A stretch of 64,000 bases of DNA from Bacteroidales bacterium (lineage in GTDB: Bacteria > Bacteroidota > Bacteroidia > Bacteroidales > Tenuifilaceae): the NCBI GenBank assembly GCA_003818205.1, contig RPRQ01000011.1:27326-91325 (forward strand), read 5' to 3'. A program made the position numbers and the translations under genes. The notes under the pieces are model-generated. The model was not told the origin of the DNA. It did no database searches and saw only the letters and a program-made list of their open reading frames with translations. This document shows positions 8,352-17,233 of the stretch, in pieces (the stretch's first letter is position 1; every line of letters begins with the position of its first letter).

Positions 8352-11300
8352 TTAAAATTCAAGTTCAATACCCACTGATATTGTTTTTGACTGTGGCTGA
8401 AATCCACCTGTAAATCCATTATCTGCTTGCTCAGGATCAAAATATAAATCTTTATCGCGCACCCATGTCCAGAAGTTCTGAGCTCTTAAGTAAATACTTG
8501 CAGAAGATAACTTTACCTTTTTAACCAATTTGCTATCAAATTGATAACTTAAATTTAAATTTCTTAAACGGATAAAAGATGCATCGTATAAATACCTAGT
8601 AGAGAAATCTTTATTAGCTTCAGCGGTAGGAGCAAATCTTGGATATTTGGTTATATCACCAGGTTTTTGCCATCTGCCCTCCCAAACTTCGGCTGCGGTT
8701 GCTCTGGGAAAGTAAGCTCCCTCACTCTGGTTGAACCGAGCCATTTTTTCATACACATAATTACCAAATGAATAAGCAAAAGCCACATCCAATGTTAAAC
8801 CTTTCCAGCTTATACTAGTTCCAAAGCCACCATATAAGTCAGGCGATGCTTTAGTGTTTGTGTAAAATTGTTTCGCTTTTGTAATATCGCTTGTAACATT
8901 TGTTTTTGTTTCATCAGTGTACCACAATGGTAATCCTGAACCAACATCAACACCCGCCCAATGATACAAATAGAAAGAAGAAAAGTCTTTGCCTTCTTCA
9001 TGTCTTTGGTAATCATTATACATATATGGTTCACCAGGAATAGATACTATCTCATTTTTATTTTTTGAAATATTAAAATTCGCACTCCATGTTATTGCTT
9101 TTGTTTTAATTATATCTCCTGATAATGTTAATTCTATACCTCTATTCTGCATATCGGCTACATTAGCTGTAATAGTAGAGAACCCAGTCGAATAAGAAAC
9201 AGGTTTTGGAAATATTAATTCTGAATTAAGCCTATTATAATAGGTAAAATCAATTGAAACCCTTTTAAACAAACCTAAATCAAAGCCTATATCTGTAGTA
9301 TTTTGCGTTTCCCATGTTAACTTGTTGTTTCCGGGTACGGTAGGAACAGTTCCTGGTACATCATTATAGGTAACCCCTGCGGTATAAGTACTTCTCCATA
9401 CATAATTACCTATTGATTCATTTCCTGTAATACCATAGCTAGCACGTAGTTTAAGTTCATCAATAAAATTTATGTCTTTAATAAAACTTTCCTCATGTAA
9501 TCGCCACGATGCACCTATCGAATAAAAATTACCCCATCTTTTTTCGCTACCAAACCTTGATGAACCATCTCGTCTATAGCTTAGGTTAACATAGTATTTC
9601 GAATTAAAATTGTATGTTATCCTAGAAAAAAGGGAAACCATCGCATTTTCTAATAAGGATGAGGATGCCGTTGTCGGAACAGCTGCTGTTGATAAGGTAT
9701 GTAAATCAGGATGAGCATAGGTATTGCCTGCTGCAGTATTTAATCTTGTTGAGGTTTTCGTTGCCTCATAACCCACCAAAACACCAATGCTATGTTTACC
9801 AAATACCTTGTTATAATCAAGTGTTTCTGTTCCAGTCCAATTTATCCGGTTTGTTGCGGCTTCAACTCCTTGTCCTTTATTGGTATAACCATCACCACCA
9901 AACGGGTTTTCGTAGGAAAACTCCCTAACACCAAGTAAATCTACACTCCAAGCTGTTTTAAATTTAAGACCATCAATAATATTTACAGTAACAGCTACGT
10001 TATCCATTACCCTTTGTTGTTTTATCCAACGCTCATCATCTTCATACTGTCCAACATAGTTATTCCCAGACATGATTTTATAAGCACCATAAAACTGATG
10101 GCCATAATACGCCTTGCCATCATCACCATGTACTGGAATAATAGCAGGAAGAAATAACTGTCCATACACAGGGTTGTTAAATCCTGTTTGATCTTTAACA
10201 ACATTCTGTAATGTTTGTGATAAAGACATATTGTTATCTACGGATACACGCTCATTAATTTTAGCTTTCAAATTAAGTCTTCCTGCTATTCGTTCATGAG
10301 ATGTACCAAGCATAACCCCCTTCTGATCGTTATACGATAATGAAGAAAAGTAGCTAACATTTTCATTACCTCCTTCGGCGCTAATATTTAAATCCTTTGT
10401 GATTCCAGTTTTTTTAAGTTCTTCAACCCAGTTAGTATTTGCTCTATCGGCATAAGGGAATACTGCACGAAATCTCTCTCTGGCTAAATCCTCAGTAGCA
10501 ACTCTGAAACTTGCATTTGTTGAAATCAGTGACATGTGAACAAAATATTCTTCGTATTGCGCAGCATTCATTGATGTTGGCAAAATATCGTCAACAGCGT
10601 AAGAAGATACACCGTATGATGAACTAACTTTAATTTTACCCTTTCCTGCTTTACCCGATTTGGTAGTTATAAGTATAACTCCATTAGCCGCTCGCGAACC
10701 ATAAATTGCAGTTGCCGATGCATCTTTTAAAACAGTAAGACTTGCAATATCGTTAGGGTTAATTGTTGACATCGCATTGGAACTTGTACCATCATTATCA
10801 ATATCGTTCCCACTAGCTGCAGAACCCGACAAAACAACAACACCATCGATAACATAAAGAGGTCCTCTACCGGCTGAAATAGAGCCAACGCCGCGAACAC
10901 GGACATTAACAGCAGCTCCTGGCTGCCCATCAAGGCTAGTCATCTTAACGCCAACAGCATTACCCTGTAGCGCTTGTTCAAGGCTAGTAATAGACATTTT
11001 TTCGATCTTCTCTCCACCAACTTTCTGTATTGAACCTGTTGTAGCTTCTTTTGTGGTTGTACCATAACCAACAACAACTAATTCACCAATCGTAAGGGCT
11101 TCGGGCTCCATAACAGCATTAATAACATCTCCGCTAATGGTAACCTCTTGCGTTTTCAATCCTATAAATGAGAACACCAATACCGTAGCATCGGCAGGAA
11201 CATTTAAAGAATACTTTCCATCTAAATCGGTTTGAATCCCCGTTGTAGTTCCTTTTACAACAACCGATACACCCGGAATACCCTTTCCATCATCGGATGA

Positions 11301-11393
11301 GGTAACCGTTCCTGTAATCTGCCTTGTTTGCGCTAGGGCAGTAAAAGAGCACAGGAAGAAAAACATTCCAAAAAAGACTAGTCTTTTCTTCAT
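8352..11393 (-). CDS. SusC/RagA-family TonB-dependent outer-membrane transporter
   Basis: 1013 residues. Signal peptide at 1-21 (cleaved after ALAQ), then a carboxypeptidase-like regulatory domain (ITGTVTSSDDGKGIPGVSV). A TonB box-like segment, ELVVVGYGTT, comes before the plug, which contains NPNDIASLTVLKDASATAIYGSRAANGV. A 22-strand barrel follows, ending in an aromatic residue (VGIELEF). It imports ligand captured by the SusD partner using TonB energy. It is first gene of the unit with susD and a small lipoprotein, and lies downstream of a TPR-HTH regulator on the same strand. No extra N-terminal signalling domain is present, so it is not an anti-sigma-regulated SusC. Confidence 0.96.
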   Translation of the reverse strand: MKKRLVFFGMFFFLCSFTALAQTRQITGTVTSSDDGKGIPGVSVVVKGTTTGIQTDLDGKYSLNVPADATVLVFSFIGLKTQEVTISGDVINAVMEPEALTIGELVVVGYGTTTKEATTGSIQKVGGEKIEKMSITSLEQALQGNAVGVKMTSLDGQPGAAVNVRVRGVGSISAGRGPLYVIDGVVVLSGSAASGNDIDNDGTSSNAMSTINPNDIASLTVLKDASATAIYGSRAANGVILITTKSGKAGKGKIKVSSSYGVSSYAVDDILPTSMNAAQYEEYFVHMSLISTNASFRVATEDLARERFRAVFPYADRANTNWVEELKKTGITKDLNISAEGGNENVSYFSSLSYNDQKGVMLGTSHERIAGRLNLKAKINERVSVDNNMSLSQTLQNVVKDQTGFNNPVYGQLFLPAIIPVHGDDGKAYYGHQFYGAYKIMSGNNYVGQYEDDERWIKQQRVMDNVAVTVNIIDGLKFKTAWSVDLLGVREFSYENPFGGDGYTNKGQGVEAATNRINWTGTETLDYNKVFGKHSIGVLVGYEATKTSTRLNTAAGNTYAHPDLHTLSTAAVPTTASSSLLENAMVSLFSRITYNFNSKYYVNLSYRRDGSSRFGSEKRWGNFYSIGASWRLHEESFIKDINFIDELKLRASYGITGNESIGNYVWRSTYTAGVTYNDVPGTVPTVPGNNKLTWETQNTTDIGFDLGLFKRVSIDFTYYNRLNSELIFPKPVSYSTGFSTITANVADMQNRGIELTLSGDIIKTKAITWSANFNISKNKNEIVSIPGEPYMYNDYQRHEEGKDFSSFYLYHWAGVDVGSGLPLWYTDETKTNVTSDITKAKQFYTNTKASPDLYGGFGTSISWKGLTLDVAFAYSFGNYVYEKMARFNQSEGAYFPRATAAEVWEGRWQKPGDITKYPRFAPTAEANKDFSTRYLYDASFIRLRNLNLSYQFDSKLVKKVKLSSASIYLRAQNFWTWVRDKDLYFDPEQADNGFTGGFQPQSKTISVGIELEF

Positions 11394-11467
11394 AAGTTAA
11401 GTTTTTAGGGTTAATGAATTTTTGGTTTTATAGATGGGTTCGAAGGATTCGAAGAAATTTGAAACAA

Positions 11468-11496
11468 TAGGAGATGTCAATCATTGACATCTCCTA
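11468..11496 (-). terminator. Hairpin between TPR regulator and susC
   Basis: A perfect 13-bp stem (TAGGAGATGTCAA with TTGACATCTCCTA) around a 3-nt loop, followed on the minus strand by T-rich sequence. It is best read as the terminator of the TPR regulator, but it lies 75 nt upstream of the susC start and could instead regulate that operon's leader. Confidence 0.6.
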
Positions 11497-11652
11497 ATTG
11501 TTTACCTTAAAACCTATCTATGAAAAACTGATCGCTAAAATATACCGAGTTCTATCATCAAGAGGGAAAAGGAGGGCACAAAGGGTTAACGGTTGAAAAA
11601 AAACTATTACAATCAGCTAACAAAACTACCTATTGCGCTATTATTCTGATTA

Positions 11653-13476
11653 TTACGAAGGCAACAGTTCGTTCAAATAGTTCGATATATCCTTAGATGG
11701 GGGTAGGTTCATTTTCTTTCGTAAACGGCTTTTTGCTACAAGAACGCTTCGGGGTGTTTGCTTTGTTATTGTAGAAATCTCCTTTGTAGAAAAATTTAGA
11801 AAGATTAGCGCAGCGAGCCTTCGTTCGCTTATGGTTAGGGTTGGAAAGAGCGAAAGGAGTATATCGTAAAAATTCTTGTTGACCTTTGAAAACCGTAGCT
11901 CAAACTCCGACCAAATATCCTTATTCTGATTATGCTCAAGATCGAGGATTAGCTGCTGGATTTTGTGCTTTCCCTGTACGCCGAATTCCGATTGTAGAGT
12001 CTTGAGCTGCTGAATGGCGTATTTAACCTCCGATGAATCATTTCCGAGTTGTAATGTTTTAGTTACCAATTCCTTGCCCTGAACAATCAGCTCATCATTT
12101 TGAATATCTATCGTTTTCTCAAGGCTCTTCTTGATACTCTCATTTGCTTTAACCTTACCCCTTTGTATTAGCAGTAAAATCCAGAAAACCAATATCAGAA
12201 TAGTCAAAAACCCAATGATTATGACATACCTTTGTAAGATATTATGCTTTTCAACCTTTTGTATTTCATAGTCCTTCGTTTGCAGGTATCTGTACTCCTC
12301 TTCGGTAATCTGGAAAAAACTTTTGGAGTGGTATAGCGAATCGTCAACCTCTTTATACTTTTTAAGATAATCATAAGCCTTAGCTAAATCGTTTTTAGAT
12401 CGATACAATTCGCTAAGCCTAAAGGCAACCTTAGCCTTCAAACTCTTGCTATTGACAATACCACATAGTTTATATGACTTAACAAGGTAATATTCAAGCG
12501 AATCATCCACACCCTTTAAATCATAGAATCGAGCAAGGCTTTCGAAGGTATTTGCAAGTTTTAGAAGATTTCCTGATTTTTCATACTTAACCTTACAAAG
12601 GTTTAGGTAATATAAAGCCGGTTTGAAATTACCTAAATAGGCATATGCCAAACCCATATTATTATATCTTGTTAATAATTCTTCAACACGACCTAAGCCT
12701 TTTTCAATTTCGATGCTTTTTTGAAAGTTCGCCAAAGCATCCTGATATTTCTTTAGATTTAATAGTACAGTTCCTTTATTATTCAGTATCGTTGATACCC
12801 CCCGTTTATCTAGTAAATGTTTATAGTAGGCATCGCTTAGATTGTAGTACGATAATGATTTTTCGTAGTTCTCAAGGTTCTTATAGGTTACCCCAATGCT
12901 ATTATAGGTATTCGCTATTTGTAATGAATCATTGATACTCAAATAGTATTGAAGAGAGGTAAAAGCAATCCTTAGCACCTCTGAGTAGTTACCTATGTTT
13001 CGATAGTAAGACAGTAATATTTGTTTGGTCAAATTGACCCCAAGCTCATTATCCTTTTCATTATTAATGACCAATGATTTATTGATACTCTCAAACATTA
13101 ACCCTATTTCACCAATATTTAGGTAAATTCGAGCTAGGTTATCGTAGATTGATGCAACATCCATCTGACTATTCGATGCCTTCGAGTACTCTAAAGCTTT
13201 AAAGTAAAAGCCTAGTGCTTTATCGTAGTTCCCTTCATACCTATTGGTATTCCCTAAAGAAGTATTGACATAGAATAATGTTTTTTCATTTTTCGAGGTT
13301 TTTGCAATGGATAAGATTTTCCCTTTATAGTACTCAACCTTATTTGAGTCAACACCTCTATTCTGCCTTAGCTGACTCCTGAAGAATAATAACGAATCGT
13401 CCTGTGAGTAGAGCGCATTACTTTGAATAATAAATAAGACGACACCTATTTGTATGCTTAAGATTACCCTTCTCAT
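11653..13476 (-). CDS. TPR-repeat regulator with C-terminal LuxR-like HTH
   Basis: The chosen start gives MRRVILSIQIGVVLFIIQSN, a convincing signal peptide or anchor; a Met 8 codons upstream (13500) is possible. A periplasmic array of TPR repeats follows, then one strong membrane segment (YVIIIGFLTILILVFWILLL), a coiled coil and a cytoplasmic C-terminal helix-turn-helix of the LuxR/GerE type (LTISERRLAALIFLNFSTKEI...). Proteins of this layout in Bacteroidota are thought to sense periplasmic signals and bind DNA directly. Its place upstream of susC on the same strand suggests that it controls the SusCD unit; that link is inference. Confidence 0.88.
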   Translation of the reverse strand: MRRVILSIQIGVVLFIIQSNALYSQDDSLLFFRSQLRQNRGVDSNKVEYYKGKILSIAKTSKNEKTLFYVNTSLGNTNRYEGNYDKALGFYFKALEYSKASNSQMDVASIYDNLARIYLNIGEIGLMFESINKSLVINNEKDNELGVNLTKQILLSYYRNIGNYSEVLRIAFTSLQYYLSINDSLQIANTYNSIGVTYKNLENYEKSLSYYNLSDAYYKHLLDKRGVSTILNNKGTVLLNLKKYQDALANFQKSIEIEKGLGRVEELLTRYNNMGLAYAYLGNFKPALYYLNLCKVKYEKSGNLLKLANTFESLARFYDLKGVDDSLEYYLVKSYKLCGIVNSKSLKAKVAFRLSELYRSKNDLAKAYDYLKKYKEVDDSLYHSKSFFQITEEEYRYLQTKDYEIQKVEKHNILQRYVIIIGFLTILILVFWILLLIQRGKVKANESIKKSLEKTIDIQNDELIVQGKELVTKTLQLGNDSSEVKYAIQQLKTLQSEFGVQGKHKIQQLILDLEHNQNKDIWSEFELRFSKVNKNFYDILLSLFPTLTISERRLAALIFLNFSTKEISTITKQTPRSVLVAKSRLRKKMNLPPSKDISNYLNELLPS

Positions 13477-13572
13477 GATGATAATTGATACGTTAAGCAC
13501 GCAATGATAACAAATTATTACTTATTCAAAAACTAAAATGTATATTTATTCGTCCTAAAAAGTACATACGCT

Positions 13573-14016
13573 ATGGTTACAGCAAAGTTGACCGACCTTC
13601 ATCGTTACACCTCACTTCATCCTCTATTTCAAAAGGTTGAGGAATTCCTCAGAACCTATAAATTCGGTGACCCGGGTGAAAGAATATATATCGATGGTGA
13701 TATGCTATTCGCTATCCCTGCCCTCGACAAAGCAAAGTTAAAGGAGAACGCACCCCTTGAGGCGCACAATCGCTATATCGATATTCAGGTTTGCCTTGAG
13801 GGCAACGAAACCATGGGTTGGAGAAGTCGCACTGATTGCCATAGCCCAAAATCATCCTTTGATACAGAAAAGGATATTGTTCTTTATAATGATAAATCAC
13901 TCTTCTACTTTGACGTTCCAGCAGGCTCATTCGCCATTTTCTTCCCTGAGGATTGCCATGCGCCAATGATTGGCGAGGGGGTTATTAAGAAAGTGATATT
14001 TAAGGTGGAAGTTTAG
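13573..14016 (+). CDS. YhcH/YjgK/YiaL (DUF386) family sugar protein
   Basis: 147 residues, the usual length of the family. The conserved EAHNRYIDIQVCLEG, an FFPEDCHAP block and the VIKKVIFKV C-terminus are present. Family members (EbgC, NanQ, YiaL) are cupin-like sugar mutarotases or lyase-associated proteins with metal-binding His/Glu residues. The gene stands alone between the divergent regulator and convergent cysK, so the sugar cannot be inferred. A strong terminator follows. Confidence 0.88.
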   Translation: MVTAKLTDLHRYTSLHPLFQKVEEFLRTYKFGDPGERIYIDGDMLFAIPALDKAKLKENAPLEAHNRYIDIQVCLEGNETMGWRSRTDCHSPKSSFDTEKDIVLYNDKSLFYFDVPAGSFAIFFPEDCHAPMIGEGVIKKVIFKVEV

Positions 14017-14091
14017 TAAAACGAGGTGAAGAATTATAAATCTGCTATTATTGCACACAATCAAACTTAAAACTTCAACCACATCCAATTA

Positions 14092-14128
14092 ATAGTTCCG
14101 AACTTCTCGAAAGTTCGGAACTATTTTT
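14092..14128 (+). terminator. Intrinsic terminator between yhcH-like gene and cysK
   Basis: A 14-bp perfect stem (ATAGTTCCGAACTT with AAGTTCGGAACTAT), 5-nt loop and TTTTT. It lies between convergent genes and has A/T tracts on both sides, so it may work in both directions. Confidence 0.85.
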
Positions 14129-14129
14129 A

Positions 14130-15041
14130 TTAGAACAATCCATCAACCGAAAAATAACGCTCTCCCGTATCATAAGCAAATGTTAACACCTTTGAACCAA
14201 CAGGAATCTCAGGTATTTTTTTTGCAATTGCTGCGAGCGATGCCCCTGATGAAATACCAACAAGTAAACCCTCATCAAGTGCGGCTCGGCGAGTATAGTC
14301 ATACGCTTCATCCTTGTTAATTGTAATTACGCCATCAAGAATTTTCATATTAAGATTACCCGGAATAAAGTTTGGGCCAATCCCTTGAAGTGGGTGTGGA
14401 CCTGGCTTTCCACCGCTAATTATTGGTGACAGCTCTGGCTCTACAGCAAACACCTTCAATTTTGGGAATTTTGATTTCAATATTTCAGCAACCCCTGATA
14501 TATGTCCACCCGTACCTACTCCACTTATTAAATAATCAATCCCATCTGGAAAATCATTGATGATCTCCTGGGCTGTTGTTTTACGATGAATATCAACGTT
14601 TGCAGGGTTATCGAATTGCGATGGCATCCAAGCATTCTTATCACCTTGAACAATCTCTACTGCCTTATCCAAAGCGGCTTTCATACCCCCCTCGCGGGGT
14701 GTTAATACGAAAGTCGCACCGTAAACCGACATCAGTTTCCTACGCTCAACGCTAAACGATTCGGGCATTACAAGAATCATTTTGTAACCCTTAACCGCAG
14801 CAACCATTGCCAACCCTACACCTGTATTCCCTGATGTTGGTTCAACGATTACCATTCCGGGTTTCAATATACCATTCCGTTCAGCATCTTCAATCATTGC
14901 AAGAGCAATTCTATCCTTGATACTTCCGCCAGGATTGGCTTTTTCGAATTTCACCCATACTTCACGATCAGTAGGGAATAACTTGTTAACTCGAATATGA
15001 GGGGTATTACCTATGGTTTCTAATACATTATTTGCTTTCAT
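14130..15041 (-). CDS. cysK: Cysteine synthase (O-acetylserine sulfhydrylase)
   Basis: 303 residues. The PLP lysine is Lys42 in NPGGSIKDR. The substrate loop [11 protein letters not shown] and the phosphate-binding [11 protein letters not shown] glycine loop are both intact. The reaction is O-acetylserine plus sulfide to cysteine plus acetate, in the cytoplasm. The serine acetyltransferase gene lies directly upstream on the same strand (172 nt apart), so the pair makes cysteine from serine. A short palindrome (GTCCTGT-tac-ACAGGAC, 15123-15139) lies between the two genes. Confidence 0.96.
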   Translation of the reverse strand: MKANNVLETIGNTPHIRVNKLFPTDREVWVKFEKANPGGSIKDRIALAMIEDAERNGILKPGMVIVEPTSGNTGVGLAMVAAVKGYKMILVMPESFSVERRKLMSVYGATFVLTPREGGMKAALDKAVEIVQGDKNAWMPSQFDNPANVDIHRKTTAQEIINDFPDGIDYLISGVGTGGHISGVAEILKSKFPKLKVFAVEPELSPIISGGKPGPHPLQGIGPNFIPGNLNMKILDGVITINKDEAYDYTRRAALDEGLLVGISSGASLAAIAKKIPEIPVGSKVLTFAYDTGERYFSVDGLF

Positions 15042-15213
15042 TATTTTTAGAATTTATAAAATGAATATAGCTAGTCTATGAGATGTGTAGCAGCTACACG
15101 GATTTTGAGTGAAAAGTATAAGAGTCCTGTTACACAGGACAACAGCCAGCGGATAGAGTCTTAAAACCAATATTCAATATCAAAAAGAATATACTCATTC
15201 TGTTTATTGAGAA

Positions 15214-16065
15214 TCAAATTACAAAATTGATGGGCTCATTAAAGCCCTTACCATTCCTTATTATCACCTCACTTTTATGATAAACAACCGAATTAGGCAG
15301 GACGCTCTCGGTGAGCCATACATTACCTCCAATTATCGTATCGTGACCAATCACAGTATTGCCACCAAGAATAGTAGTTCCTGAATAAACAATCACATTA
15401 TCCTCAATGGTTGGATGACGTTTTGCATTAGCTAACCCTTTGCTTACGCTCAATGCGCCAAGCGTAACCCCTTGATATATCTTGACATTCTTACCAATCA
15501 CCGTTGTCTCACCAATCACAATACCAGTGCCATGATCGATATAAAAATTCTCGCCGATGGTTGCTCCTGGATTAATATCAATTCCTGTTTTGCTATGAGC
15601 ATACTCGCTTATAACACGAGGGATTACAGGTATTCTTAAACGATATAGGACATTGGCAAAGCGATGTACAGCAATAGCATAGAAACCCGGGTAGCAAAGC
15701 ATAATCTCCTCTACCGAGAAAGCGGCAGGATCGTTCTTTAAAAACATCTCCGAATCGTCTAACAATTTTTCGTAGATATCAGGGATTTGAGAAAAGAAGC
15801 TATTCGATAAGCTGTCGATATCACCAGCCAACTCCTTTTCGATAGGTAGAAGTAAACTTTTATAACGAAATTGTAGCTCACGCCACTTCAAATCAACCTC
15901 ATCGGATGTTCTATGAGCATTAACCTTAACCGGGAATATCAATGTAACCAACTCATCAACAAACTCTTGGGTTTGCTTCATTGATGGTACAGCCTGTAAA
16001 AGGCTTTTATTCTTACTATGTAACTTCTTTGGGAAACTTTCTATTTTAGATTTATTAGAATCCAT
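15214..16065 (-). CDS. cysE: Serine O-acetyltransferase
   Basis: With start MDSNKSK the protein is 283 residues. The frame is open further upstream, but that stretch is hydrophobic, unlike the family, and a promoter box lies at 16091-16098, so this start is preferred. An N-terminal helical region leads into a left-handed beta-helix of hexapeptide repeats. Active-site motifs DINPGATIG, FYIDHGTGIVIGET and VTLGALS are present, followed by KRHPTIEDNVIVYSGTTILGG. It acetylates serine with acetyl-CoA, giving the substrate of the neighbouring cysK. Confidence 0.93.
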   Translation of the reverse strand: MDSNKSKIESFPKKLHSKNKSLLQAVPSMKQTQEFVDELVTLIFPVKVNAHRTSDEVDLKWRELQFRYKSLLLPIEKELAGDIDSLSNSFFSQIPDIYEKLLDDSEMFLKNDPAAFSVEEIMLCYPGFYAIAVHRFANVLYRLRIPVIPRVISEYAHSKTGIDINPGATIGENFYIDHGTGIVIGETTVIGKNVKIYQGVTLGALSVSKGLANAKRHPTIEDNVIVYSGTTILGGNTVIGHDTIIGGNVWLTESVLPNSVVYHKSEVIIRNGKGFNEPINFVI

Positions 16066-16090
16066 TACAATATCAACTAAAAGAACTTCA

Positions 16091-16098
16091 CAAAAATA
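16091..16098 (-). promoter_or_regulatory. Bacteroidota-type -7 box for cysE
   Basis: On the minus strand this reads TATTTTTG, a match to TAnnTTTG. It lies 25 nt before the preferred ATG and excludes the longer start. Confidence 0.5.
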
Positions 16099-16269
16099 GC
16101 TATATTTATTTAGTATGATTATTAATAAGAGAAAAAGTTTAGATAATCTAGGTGAAATAATACCAAAAGTTAAATAAGAAAAATTATAAATAGATTGTAA
16201 CATTGGCTATTCTAAATCGTCTTAATTTTATTAAAATCAAATAAGTTTAAAATATTAATGCTATAATCA

Positions 16270-17187
16270 ATGAAAAACACATTAACCCTTCTAGTTCTCT
16301 CAATAATTATTACATCATGTACTTATAAGATAAATGAGAAAACAGCATTTACACCTACAAAATATAACCCTGAATCAATAAGAAAATATTGCGATTCGTG
16401 TTCAGAATCTAAGAGAAATATGTTTTTAATGATTGTCGAAAAAATAACAGGAACTAATGATTCAAAAATAATACAGAGTGATTCAATCAACATTGCAAGA
16501 AATTTCTTTAATATAAATGATAGCATTACTCTTGAGTATTTTGAATATTCTCCAAATAAGTATGATAAAACAATCTTCTTCTTTATAGGAAATCAATCGA
16601 ATCAAATTGCTTATCTAGAAAATTTAATAGCCCTCTCGATAAAATCAAACTCAAAAATTTATGCTCTAAACTATCGTGGATATGGTCAAAGTACAGGAAT
16701 CCCCTCTTTTAAAACCCAGTTCTCAGATAATCAACTATTTTACAATTTTATAAAACCGAATATTGAATCAAAAATACCTATTTCAATGGGGTATTCACTG
16801 GGGTCAGTCTTCGCAACTGATTTAGCATTAAACAATGAATTATCTGAACTGATTCTACTAGCTCCAGTATCCAATACAGAAGATATGATAGAGCACTACA
16901 GAATACAATCTACATCTGGTTTAAAAAAAATACTAAGACCTTTTATAAGATTAAAGGTAGATGATTTTTTGATGAATATTAGCAACGTTTCTAAGATTAA
17001 TGCTTACAAGAATAAACTACGGATTTTTCATGCAATAGATGACAAATCGTTACCCTATGAAATGGGGAAAAAACTATTTGACATTTCTAATTCGTTGGAT
17101 AAAAAACTTTATACTCTTAAATCAGGTGGTCATAGTGCACCCTTCAAAGCTTATAATTGGGAGGAAATAATTATGACTATTAAATAA
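16270..17187 (+). CDS. Alpha/beta-hydrolase lipoprotein
   Basis: 305 residues with a lipoprotein signal (LSIIITSC, Cys17). The fold signature follows: NYRGYGQSTG (oxyanion region), a nucleophile elbow GYSLGS, an acid in AIDDKSLP and a His in GGHSAPF. It is therefore probably a membrane-anchored serine hydrolase of the BEM46-like type (esterase, lipase or acyl hydrolase). The substrate is unknown. The gene is more A+T-rich than cysE and speA on either side and stands alone, convergent with speA, so it may be a later acquisition. Confidence 0.82.
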   Translation: MKNTLTLLVLSIIITSCTYKINEKTAFTPTKYNPESIRKYCDSCSESKRNMFLMIVEKITGTNDSKIIQSDSINIARNFFNINDSITLEYFEYSPNKYDKTIFFFIGNQSNQIAYLENLIALSIKSNSKIYALNYRGYGQSTGIPSFKTQFSDNQLFYNFIKPNIESKIPISMGYSLGSVFATDLALNNELSELILLAPVSNTEDMIEHYRIQSTSGLKKILRPFIRLKVDDFLMNISNVSKINAYKNKLRIFHAIDDKSLPYEMGKKLFDISNSLDKKLYTLKSGGHSAPFKAYNWEEIIMTIK

Positions 17188-17188
17188 A

Positions 17189-17217
17189 CCCTACGAGGGT
17201 TCAGAACCCTCGTAGGG
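17189..17217. terminator. Bidirectional terminator between hydrolase and speA
   Basis: CCCTACGAGGGTTC and GAACCCTCGTAGGG form a 14-bp stem with almost no loop (about 7 nt once sterically open). It begins one base after the hydrolase stop and precedes the speA stop, so it serves convergent genes. T-runs are weak. Confidence 0.7.
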
Positions 17218-17233
17218 CTAACAAGGCTTTTAT

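Noticed and set aside
1518..11393. SusC/SusD as dedicated exporter or receptor of the lanthipeptide operon
   Set aside because: A strong terminator separates the two units and no shared regulatory site is visible; kept only as a weak possibility.
16066..16203. N-terminal extension of CysE
   Set aside because: Hydrophobic and unlike the family; a -7 box lies within it.
17189..17217. Riboswitch upstream of speA
   Set aside because: The hairpin is at the 3' end of speA, between convergent genes, so it is a terminator.
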